Shown piece after piece: positions 1-5,336 of a stretch of 5,336 bases of DNA. The stretch's first letter is position 1. Each line of letters begins with the position of its first letter. Location: the NCBI GenBank assembly GCA_027592975.1, contig JAQCJS010000101.1, forward strand, positions 1-5,336. Direction: 5' to 3'. Source of the stretch: Chloroflexota bacterium (lineage in GTDB: Bacteria > Chloroflexota > Dehalococcoidia > UBA2979). A program made the position numbers and the translations under genes. Under the pieces are notes generated by a model. The model made no database searches. It saw nothing but the letters and a program-made list of their open reading frames with translations, and was not told where the DNA came from.

Positions 1-58
1 TGACGCGGAGGACTAGGTCAGGCCGCGACCCGGGGATGCGTCCATCCGCGTCATCCGT

Positions 59-87
59 GCGTAACGTGTGCGAAGTTACGCTATGCT
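59..87 (+). promoter_or_regulatory. Candidate promoter with overlapping inverted-repeat operator for the transporter operon
   Basis: A perfect 7-bp inverted repeat, GCGTAAC (59-65) and GTTACGC (75-81), is separated by 9 bases. It is followed immediately by TATGCT (82-87), a fair match to a sigma-70 -10 box (TATAAT). No good -35 box is visible at the expected distance; the left arm of the repeat occupies that position. Transcription would start near 94, giving a leader of about 45 bases before the ATG at 140. A repeat between the -35 and -10 positions is typical of a repressor or activator site, but the same bases could form an RNA hairpin if transcription started upstream. The repeat is seen directly; the promoter and operator roles are inference. 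Confidence 0.4.
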
Positions 88-139
88 CTGCGTCCCACCG
101 CACCGGGCTGCGTCATGCCCGTGAGATGAGCGAAGGTCG

Positions 140-1801
140 ATGCGCCAGAACCGAATGCTCGCGATCCTGCTCGGCGTCCTCGCGACGCTGGTCCTCGTGG
201 TGGGGGGGCTCTCCGCCGTACTGCTCCTGAGCGGGCAGGGCGGCACCAGCGGAACCACGTCCGCCGGCTCCGGGAGTGGCGGCAGCGGTTCCGGAGCGGC
301 CTCCGGGCGCATCCGCGTTGCGGGCAGCGACCCGAGCACCATGGATCCGCACGTGGCCAGCGACGCCACCTCCGCGGAGTACATCGTGGAGGTGTTCAGC
401 GGCCTGGTGACGATCTCGCCGAAGCTGGAGATCCAGCTCGACCTGGCGAAGTCTGTGGACGTCAGCCAGGACGGGAAGGTCTACACCTTCGTCCTGCGGG
501 AGAACGCCACGTTCCACGACGGCCGGAAGGTCACCGCTGAGGACGTGAAGTGGTCGATCGAGCGGGCGGCCTCCAGGCAGCTCGCCTCGCCCACGGCGAT
601 GAGCTACCTCTCCGACATCGTGGGGATGGCGGACTACTTCCAGGGGCGCGCGCAGAACATCGCCGGGCTGGAGGTGGTGGATCCCGCGACCATCCGCTTC
701 CGGATCGACGCGGCGAAGCCGTACTTCCTTGCCAAGCTCACCTACCCGACCTCGTTCGTGGTGGACCGCCGGCAGGTGGAGGCGAACCCGCGCAACTGGA
801 CGCGGAAGCCGAACGGCACCGGGCCGTACCTCCTGTCCGAGTGGCGCCTGGGCGAGCGCATCTCGCTCACGGCGTACGACAACTACTACCTCGGCACGCC
901 GAAGCTGAAGGAGGCGGTCTACCTGATCTCCGGCGGCTCCGCCCTGACGCGCTTCGAGAACAACGAGCTGGACGTGGCGCCGCTGAGCATCAACGACATC
1001 GACCGGGCGCGTGACCCGGGGCAGGCGCTGAACAAGCTCTACAGCTCCGGCCCACAGTTCTCGATCTCGTACATCGCGTTCAACAGCAAGCTGCCGCCGT
1101 TCGATGACCCGGCCGTGCGCCGGGCGATGGGGATGGCGATCGACCGCAAGAAGATCTCGGAGGTGACGTTCAAGGGGATGTTGGCCCCCGCCACCGGCAT
1201 CATGATGCCCGGGCTCCCCGGCTACCTGCCGGATGAGAAGACGTTCCCGTTCAACCCGGAAGCCGCGAAGGCGGAGCTGGCGAAGTCCAAGTACGGCACC
1301 GGCGCCGGTAAGACGCCCATGCCCACGATCACCATGACCGAGGCGGGCGGCGGCGCCTCCGCGGGCATCGACACGCAGGCGTACATCGAGCAGTGGAAGA
1401 CGATCCTGGGGCTGAACGTCGAGATCAAGCAACTGGACTTCGCCACGTTCATCGCGGATCAGCAGGCGAACAAGCTGCAGATGTTCAACGCCGGCTGGAT
1501 CATGGACTATCCGGACCCCGAGGGCCTCATCGACCTCAAGTTCCACAGCAAGTCCACGCTGAACGACCAGAACTACAGCAACCCCGCCGTGGATCGGCTG
1601 CTGGACGAGGCGCGATCGCTGCAGGACACCACGCGACGCCTGGACCTCTACCGGCAGGCGGAGAAGCTGATCATCGCGGACGCGCCGTGGCTGCCGCTCT
1701 ACTTCACGCTCAGCCACCAGGTGGTCAGCCCGGCCGTGAAGGGCTGGTTCGAGCCGCCGATGGTGCTGCCGCGCCTCCGGTTCATCGAAGTCACCCGGTA
1801 G
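140..1801 (+). CDS. ABC transporter substrate-binding protein, peptide/nickel family (SBP_bac_5, DppA/OppA-like), membrane-anchored
   Basis: This 553-residue protein is the extracytoplasmic receptor of a peptide/nickel-type ABC importer. Residues 1-5 are basic (MRQNR) and residues 6-31 form one long hydrophobic helix. A Gly/Ser-rich linker follows (about 32-56), then the binding domain from about 57. Family marks are the block around residues 117-142, with FVLRENATFHDG and then TAEDVKWSIER, and GWIMDYPDPEG at 452-462 followed by a YSNPAVDRLLDEA segment. Both are characteristic of SBP_bac_5 proteins. I see no cysteine, so there is no lipobox; the first helix is probably an uncleaved anchor or a non-lipoprotein signal. 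The ATG at 140 is chosen because GAAGG (132-136) lies just upstream and an in-frame TGA at 122 bars longer starts; the spacing is rather short, and ATG 155 is a weaker alternative. The two permeases follow in the same operon. The ligand cannot be told from sequence: peptides are likeliest, but nickel, opines or sugars occur in this family. Confidence 0.93.
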   Translation: MRQNRMLAILLGVLATLVLVVGGLSAVLLLSGQGGTSGTTSAGSGSGGSGSGAASGRIRVAGSDPSTMDPHVASDATSAEYIVEVFSGLVTISPKLEIQLDLAKSVDVSQDGKVYTFVLRENATFHDGRKVTAEDVKWSIERAASRQLASPTAMSYLSDIVGMADYFQGRAQNIAGLEVVDPATIRFRIDAAKPYFLAKLTYPTSFVVDRRQVEANPRNWTRKPNGTGPYLLSEWRLGERISLTAYDNYYLGTPKLKEAVYLISGGSALTRFENNELDVAPLSINDIDRARDPGQALNKLYSSGPQFSISYIAFNSKLPPFDDPAVRRAMGMAIDRKKISEVTFKGMLAPATGIMMPGLPGYLPDEKTFPFNPEAAKAELAKSKYGTGAGKTPMPTITMTEAGGGASAGIDTQAYIEQWKTILGLNVEIKQLDFATFIADQQANKLQMFNAGWIMDYPDPEGLIDLKFHSKSTLNDQNYSNPAVDRLLDEARSLQDTTRRLDLYRQAEKLIIADAPWLPLYFTLSHQVVSPAVKGWFEPPMVLPRLRFIEVTR

Positions 1802-1822
1802 TTCTCGGCTAGCGGACGGGCG

Positions 1823-1829
1823 AGAGGAG
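1823..1829 (+). promoter_or_regulatory. Ribosome binding site fixing the GTG start of the DppB-like permease
   Basis: AGAGGAG lies 8 bases before the GTG at 1838, in the 36-bp gap after the binding-protein stop codon. It is a near-consensus Shine-Dalgarno. It supports the GTG as the true start, since the encoded MGAYVIRRLLWLP is the expected N-terminus of this permease family. Confidence 0.75.
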
Positions 1830-1837
1830 CGAGCAGC

Positions 1838-2818
1838 GTGGGCGCCTACGTGATCCGGCGGTTGCTCTGGCTCCCCGTCCTGCTGCTGATCGTCTCGTTC
1901 AGCACGTTCACGCTGGCCCGGTACGGCCCGGGGGATCCGGTCACCGTGCTCGCCGGGCAGGTCCGTGACCCCGTGGTGTTGGCGCAGGTGCGGGCGGATC
2001 GAGGCCTGGATCGGCCGATCCCGGAGCAGTACGTGACCTGGCTCAGCCGCGCGGTGCGGGGTGACCTGGGCGAGTCCTACCTGCAGCGCGGGTTCTCCGT
2101 CTCCGAGCTCATCTTCCCGAAGATGTGGATCTCCGCGCAGCTCGGTCTGGTCGCGCTGATCATCGTCTTCGCCGTCGGGATCCCCCTCGGCCTGCTCGCG
2201 GCGCGGCTGGCCGGGACGTGGGTGGATCCGATGATCATCGGGACGCTGCTGTTCCTACAGGCGATCCCGGTCCTGGTGCTGATCCCGCCATTGATCTGGC
2301 TCTTCGCCGTGAAGCTGCAGGTGCTCCCGGTCGGCGGCTGGGATGGGATCTTCGCGCTCTACTGGATCGGCGGCGTGATCGCGATCCCGATCCCGAACCC
2401 GCACCTCTACATTCCGCTGGTCGCCTTCACCCTGCCCGGCTTCGTGGGCGTCGCCCGCCTGGTGCGGATCACCGCGCTGGAGGTGAACCTGGAGGACTAC
2501 GTGCGCACGGCACGCTCCAAGGGGCTCTCCGAGGCGACGGTGCAATTCCGGCACGTCCTTCCCAACGCGCTGCTCCCGCTGATCACCGTGGTCGGCTTCG
2601 CGCTGGCGGGGATCATCGAAGGGGCGTTCTTCGTCGAGACGCTGATGGGCATCAACGGCATCGGGCGCCTGACGTTCGAGGCGGTGACCAGCCGCGACTA
2701 CGACGTCATCCTGGCCACGACCGTGATCTTCGCGTCCGCGTTCGTCGTCTGCAATCTGATCGCTGAGCTCGTCTATGGCCTGGTGGATCCGCGCGTCCGG
2801 CTGGGAGCGTCCCGCTAA
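1838..2818 (+). CDS. ABC transporter permease, DppB/OppB-like
   Basis: This 326-residue integral membrane protein forms one half of the transport channel. Its N-terminus (YVIRRLLWLPVLLLIVSF) is the standard first helix of DppB-type permeases. A GDPV motif (32-35) and the segment RGDLGESY (74-81), which corresponds to the family's GDLG-S motif, follow. Hydrophobic helices are visible at about 9-27, 98-120, 131-158, 171-207 (broken by Pro-rich residues), 244-266 and 289-315. The cytoplasmic EAA loop that contacts the ATPase is at about 219-243 (EDYVRTARSKGL, then FRHVLPNALLP). The end, LVYGLVDPRVRLG, is typical. The start is a GTG with a good ribosome binding site. The stop TAA shares its last base with the ATG of the next gene. 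Length is normal for the family. A short Pro-rich stretch around 182-190 (IAIPIPNPH) precedes the fourth helix. The substrate cannot be assigned. Confidence 0.93.
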   Translation: MGAYVIRRLLWLPVLLLIVSFSTFTLARYGPGDPVTVLAGQVRDPVVLAQVRADRGLDRPIPEQYVTWLSRAVRGDLGESYLQRGFSVSELIFPKMWISAQLGLVALIIVFAVGIPLGLLAARLAGTWVDPMIIGTLLFLQAIPVLVLIPPLIWLFAVKLQVLPVGGWDGIFALYWIGGVIAIPIPNPHLYIPLVAFTLPGFVGVARLVRITALEVNLEDYVRTARSKGLSEATVQFRHVLPNALLPLITVVGFALAGIIEGAFFVETLMGINGIGRLTFEAVTSRDYDVILATTVIFASAFVVCNLIAELVYGLVDPRVRLGASR

Positions 2819-3780
2819 TGGCGACCGCGACGGCCGGCGTCACCAAGCCCCCCGTGGAGGAGATGGGCGAGAGCGAGTGGCGGCTGATCTGGCGCCGCCT
2901 CCGCCGCAAGCGCCTGGCCATGATCTCCCTGGTGGTGATCGCCGTGATCTACGGGATGGGGATCTTCGCCCCGGTGCTCGCGCCGTACTCCTACACGGAG
3001 CAGAACCTGGACATCCCACGCCAGGGCCCGTCCTGGGCGCACCCGCTGGGCACGGACACGCTGGGGCGGGACATGCTGAGCCGAACCATGTACTCCGCGC
3101 GGACGACGCTCATCATTACGACCGCCGTCGTGCTGTCGGGGTCGCTCATCATCGGCAACGGCCTCGGGCTGCTGTCGGGGTATCGAGGCGGCTGGGTGGA
3201 CGCGCTGATCATGCGCGTCGGCGACGTGTTCTCCTCGTTGCCCGGGCTGGTGATGCTCATCCTGATCAACGCGACGCTGGGCTCTCGTGTGATCGAGGCC
3301 GTACGCGGGTTCGAGCAGGCCACGGGGATCACCGGACTGGTCGCGTCCGGGCTGCCGTCCTATCTCCTCGTCTTCTCCGCTCTGTCGCTGTTCTTCTGGG
3401 TGGGCACCGCGCGCATCATCCGCGCGCAGATCCTGCAACTGCGCGAGCGTGACTTCGTGGCCTCCGCGGAGGCGCTGGGAGCGACGCCGTACCGGGTGAT
3501 CCGGTACCACCTGCTGCCGAACGTGACCTTCCTGATCATCCTCCAGATCTCCGCCACGTTGGGTGGGATCGCCGGATCGGAGATCGTGCTGACGTGGTTC
3601 GGCGTGGGCGTCCAGCCACCGGCCGCCTCCTTCGGCGCGATGCTCTTCGAGGGCTCTGGGCCGCGGACGTTCCAGCAGAGCCCTCACCTGCTGCTGGTCC
3701 CCGGGGCGGTGGTCACCATGCTGCTTTTCGCGTTCAACCTGCTGGGCGACGCCTTGAACGACGCCGTCCGGGGACGGTAG
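2818..3780 (+). CDS. ABC transporter permease, DppC/OppC-like
   Basis: This 320-residue membrane protein is the second channel half, pairing with the DppB-like subunit encoded just upstream. The cytoplasmic N-terminus ends in a basic patch (WRRLRRKRLAM, 25-35) before the first helix (36-55), matching the OppC_N arrangement. The periplasmic signature HPLGTDTLGRDMLSR is at 75-89. Further helices are near 97-118, 139-153, 180-196, 235-258 and 290-312. The EAA loop that docks on the ATPase is at about 210-235 (RDFVASAEALGATPYRVIRYHLLPN). The C-terminus FNLLGDALNDAVRGR is standard. The ATG overlaps the preceding TAA by one base (TAATG), and GGGAG at 2803-2807 can serve as its ribosome binding site, so the two permeases are probably translationally coupled. 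Residues around 156-180 (SRVIEAVRGFEQATGITGLV region) look longer than the usual loop of this family. No ATPase gene follows. Confidence 0.93.
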   Translation: MATATAGVTKPPVEEMGESEWRLIWRRLRRKRLAMISLVVIAVIYGMGIFAPVLAPYSYTEQNLDIPRQGPSWAHPLGTDTLGRDMLSRTMYSARTTLIITTAVVLSGSLIIGNGLGLLSGYRGGWVDALIMRVGDVFSSLPGLVMLILINATLGSRVIEAVRGFEQATGITGLVASGLPSYLLVFSALSLFFWVGTARIIRAQILQLRERDFVASAEALGATPYRVIRYHLLPNVTFLIILQISATLGGIAGSEIVLTWFGVGVQPPAASFGAMLFEGSGPRTFQQSPHLLLVPGAVVTMLLFAFNLLGDALNDAVRGR

Positions 3781-3808
3781 GCGCCCCCCGTTCGGCCCTC
3801 CAGAGGCA

Positions 3809-3832
3809 CCCTGATGGGGCGTTCCCCGAGGG
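3809..3832 (+). terminator. Hairpin after the transporter operon, possible terminator without T-tract
   Basis: CCCT (3809-3812) pairs with AGGG (3829-3832). After a 2-base bulge, TGGGG (3815-3819) pairs with CCCCG (3824-3828) around the tetraloop CGTT. It begins 29 bases after the permease stop. No run of T follows, so it is not a classical intrinsic terminator, although high-GC bacteria often lack the T-tract. An alternative, mutually exclusive pairing joins CGCCCC (3782-3787) to GGGGCG (3816-3821). The placement between two functionally unrelated genes favours a terminator or a transcript-end stabiliser. The stem is seen; the role is inferred. Confidence 0.35.
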
Positions 3833-3851
3833 CGGAAGCCAACAGGTCGCG

Positions 3852-3860
3852 TGCTATAGT
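3852..3860 (+). promoter_or_regulatory. Extended -10 promoter for trigger factor
   Basis: TGC directly followed by TATAGT (3855-3860) is a good extended -10 element, five of six bases matching TATAAT. The upstream region around 3832-3837 shows no recognisable -35, as extended -10 promoters allow. Transcription would begin near 3867, giving a leader of about 100 bases to the tig start at 3967. The sequence stands out as AT-rich in a GC-rich gap. The element is seen directly; its use is inferred. Confidence 0.55.
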
Positions 3861-3897
3861 GATTTCGCAAGAGAAGTCACGGAACCGTTGATTCGGA

Positions 3898-3917
3898 GCG
3901 AGCGTCTGCGTGCTCGC
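3898..3917 (+). repeat. Inverted repeat in the tig leader (hairpin 1)
   Basis: GCGAGC (3898-3903) and GCTCGC (3912-3917) are perfect 6-base complements around an 8-base loop, which a G-T pair at 3904/3911 could shorten. If transcription starts near 3867, this forms a stem about 30 bases into the leader RNA. GC-rich sequence yields such stems by chance fairly often, so a function is not established. Confidence 0.3.
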
Positions 3918-3934
3918 CCGTCCCGCGGCCCAGT

Positions 3935-3949
3935 CGTGACACAGTCACG
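3935..3949 (+). repeat. Inverted repeat just upstream of the tig ribosome binding site (hairpin 2)
   Basis: CGTGAC (3935-3940) and GTCACG (3944-3949) are perfect 6-base complements separated by only ACA. The repeat ends three bases before the Shine-Dalgarno at 3952. A further copy of AGTCACG lies at 3875-3881, so CGTGAC could instead pair with that earlier copy. It could be an RNA stem affecting ribosome access or a DNA operator half-site pair. It may also be chance. Confidence 0.4.
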
Positions 3950-3951
3950 CC

Positions 3952-3957
3952 AGAGGG
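3952..3957 (+). promoter_or_regulatory. Ribosome binding site deciding the TTG start of trigger factor
   Basis: AGAGGG sits 9 bases before the TTG at 3967. In this frame the TGA at 3937 closes off any upstream start and no ATG or GTG occurs between the two, so the TTG is the only sensible start. It also places the GFRPGK ribosome-docking motif at residues 43-48, the same position it has in Escherichia coli trigger factor. Confidence 0.75.
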
Positions 3958-3966
3958 TGCACCGCA

Positions 3967-5336
3967 TTGGCCATCACGAAGGAACGTCTCCCCCGCGCGC
4001 GCGTCTCGCTTGAGATCGAGGTCGATCAAGAGCGCGTCGAGAAGCACATGGATCGTGCAGTCGCGCGACTGTCCAAGCAGGTGCGGGTTCCCGGCTTCCG
4101 CCCGGGCAAGGTTCCGCGCCGCAACCTTGAACGCCACGTCGGCACCGCGGCCCTCCTCCAGGAAGCCCTGGAAGAGCTCGTGCCCGAGGTGTACCAGGAG
4201 GCCCTGGTCTCCGAAGAACTGGACGCGATCGACCAGCCGGAGTTCTCCCTCAAGTCCACGGAGCCGCTGGTGGTCACCGCCATCGTGCCGGTGCGGCCCG
4301 AGGTCGACCTGAAGGACTACCAGTCGCTCCGCGCGCCGAAGCCCGAGGTGAACATCACCGAGGAGCAGGTGCAGGACGCGCTGACCGCCATCCGCTGCCG
4401 CCACGCGGTGCTGGAGCCGGCGGATCGCGCTGTCCAGTGGAATGACACCGTCCGCGCGGACGTCACCGTCATGGTGGACGGCCAGGCAGAGCCGCACGTG
4501 GAGGAGGACGCCGAGTTCCCCGTCCGCGAGGGTGCCGTGGTCTCGCTCCCCGGCTTCGTCGAGCGCCTGATTGGCCTCGATCGGGGCGTCGCGCACCACA
4601 TCGAGTTCGATCTGCCCGAGGACTTCCCGGCCGAGGAGATCGCCGGCAAGACCGCGAAGTACGACATCACGATCCACGAGGTGAAGCAGGAAGTCCTCCC
4701 CGAGCTGGACGACGAGTTCGTCGTCTCGCTGGACGAGGAGGGCGTCACCACCGTCGCGGAGATGGACGCCCGCATCCGATCCGACCTGCAGTCGCAGGCG
4801 GAGCGCATGCTCCTGGGCGACTACCAGGACGAGATCGTCGACCTGCTGGTGGCCACGTCCAGCCTGGACTACCCGGAGGTGCTGGTCGACCGCGAGATCG
4901 ACCGCATCATCGACCGCGAGTCCAACCACGCGTCCCACACGCCGGAGGGCCTGACCAACTGGCTCAACGCGGCCGGGAAGACGCTGGAGGGGCTCCGCGA
5001 GGAACTGATGGAGCGCGCCGACCTCACCGTCCGCCGCGCCCTGGTCATCGGCGAGTTGATCGACGCAGAGCAGATCGAGATCACCGACGAGATGATCGAC
5101 GCTGAGATCGACTCGCTCGCCGGGCAGATGGGCGGCATGGGCGGCAGCAACGAGGACAGCCTCGCGGCGATTCGCGGCCTCTTCGACACTCCGGACGGAC
5201 GCGCGTCCATCAAGAACCAGCTGATCACCCGCACCGCGCTGGAGCGTCTCGTCGAGATCTGCTCGCAGCCGGAGGGCGAGGGCGATGCCGCGCCTCGCGC
5301 CAGCCGCCGTCGCCGCGGTGCTGCCGCGGCCAGCGA
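3967..5336 (+). CDS. tig: Trigger factor, ribosome-associated chaperone / peptidyl-prolyl isomerase (3' end outside the window)
   Basis: Trigger factor binds the ribosome beside the exit tunnel and shields emerging chains in the cytoplasm. The visible 456 codons cover all three domains and no stop is reached. The ribosome-binding domain (about 1-115) carries GFRPGKVP at residues 43-50, the signature that docks on ribosomal protein L23. An FKBP-like isomerase domain (about 158-240) has the expected framework: NDTVRADVTVMVDG, LPGF at 194-197, and GKTAKYDITIHEVK. The conserved junction LPELDDEF (244-251) opens the helical chaperone domain, which runs to about 433. Odd points are a Met/Gly-rich run at 386-393 (GQMGGMGG) and a tail from about 434 that is acidic, then basic (RRRR 447-450), then alanine-rich. 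At 456 or more residues it exceeds the roughly 432 of the E. coli protein. It starts at TTG with a good ribosome binding site and has its own promoter. In many bacteria clpP and clpX follow; that cannot be seen here. Identity is certain; isomerase activity is not. Confidence 0.95.
   Translation, partial: MAITKERLPRARVSLEIEVDQERVEKHMDRAVARLSKQVRVPGFRPGKVPRRNLERHVGTAALLQEALEELVPEVYQEALVSEELDAIDQPEFSLKSTEPLVVTAIVPVRPEVDLKDYQSLRAPKPEVNITEEQVQDALTAIRCRHAVLEPADRAVQWNDTVRADVTVMVDGQAEPHVEEDAEFPVREGAVVSLPGFVERLIGLDRGVAHHIEFDLPEDFPAEEIAGKTAKYDITIHEVKQEVLPELDDEFVVSLDEEGVTTVAEMDARIRSDLQSQAERMLLGDYQDEIVDLLVATSSLDYPEVLVDREIDRIIDRESNHASHTPEGLTNWLNAAGKTLEGLREELMERADLTVRRALVIGELIDAEQIEITDEMIDAEIDSLAGQMGGMGGSNEDSLAAIRGLFDTPDGRASIKNQLITRTALERLVEICSQPEGEGDAAPRASRRRRGAAAAS

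Noticed and set aside
1..16. Possible last codons of an upstream gene (Asp-Ala-Glu-Asp then TAG at 14-16)
   Set aside because: Four codons are too few to support a gene. The window edge makes it plausible but not demonstrable.
36..230. A 64-codon plus-strand open frame across the leader and start of the binding protein
   Set aside because: No ribosome binding site, Ser/Arg/Cys-rich translation, and it overlaps the real gene in another frame.
113..1717. A 534-codon open frame on the minus strand opposite the binding protein
   Set aside because: It is Arg/Val/Leu/Asp-rich with no recognisable domain, and lies entirely opposite a clear SBP_bac_5 gene. Long antisense open frames are common opposite GC-rich genes.
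2815..3870. A 351-codon minus-strand open frame opposite the DppC-like permease
   Set aside because: Its translation is low-complexity and rich in Arg, His, Gln and Asp, with no family signature; the plus-strand permease explains the region.
3956..3963. GGTGCACC palindrome overlapping the tig ribosome binding site
   Set aside because: An 8-base palindrome with no loop cannot form a stable hairpin, and such palindromes are frequent in GC-rich DNA.
3594..4013. A 139-codon plus-strand open frame spanning the permease end and the tig leader
   Set aside because: It is out of frame with both flanking genes, Pro/Arg/Gly-rich without a recognisable domain, and crosses the putative terminator and promoter.
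3877..4938. A 353-codon minus-strand open frame opposite tig and its leader
   Set aside because: It lies opposite an unmistakable trigger factor and has the His/Asp/Leu/Val-rich make-up of a frame shadow.

Overview
The window is GC-rich bacterial DNA with four plus-strand genes packed closely together. The first three form a peptide/nickel-type ABC importer cassette: a substrate-binding protein followed by two DppB/DppC-type permeases. The fourth is the ribosome-associated chaperone trigger factor (tig), which runs off the right edge. High GC, a GTG and a TTG start, and a trigger factor that opens with a 'KERLPRARVSLEIEV' style N-terminus fit a Chloroflexota member such as the Thermomicrobia/Sphaerobacter group. 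That placement is inference from recall of family sequences, and a GC-rich actinobacterium is not excluded.

Layout: positions 1-139 are a leader with a perfect 7-bp inverted repeat abutting a possible -10 box. The substrate-binding protein occupies 140-1801. After a 36-bp gap with a strong Shine-Dalgarno, the DppB-like permease occupies 1838-2818. Its TAA overlaps the ATG of the DppC-like permease (2818-3780) by one base, so the permeases are very likely translationally coupled and the three genes are one operon. Positions 3781-3966 are a non-coding gap with a hairpin just after the operon, an extended -10 promoter (TGC-TATAGT) and a structured leader with two short perfect inverted repeats. 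Trigger factor starts at a TTG at 3967 and is open to the window end (456 codons visible).

How the genes work together: the binding protein should capture an oligopeptide, or another ligand of this broad family, outside the membrane and deliver it to the two-permease channel. The ATPase subunits that would power import are not in the window. They lie elsewhere or just upstream, or are shared with another transporter. Trigger factor is a separate housekeeping gene under its own promoter.

I found no mobile element, CRISPR array, tRNA or rRNA, and no convincing evidence of a new system. The most notable points are the binding protein's lack of a lipobox (it appears membrane-tethered through a Gly/Ser linker), the inverted repeat at its promoter, the structured tig leader with a TTG start, and the basic/Ala-rich C-terminal tail of trigger factor.
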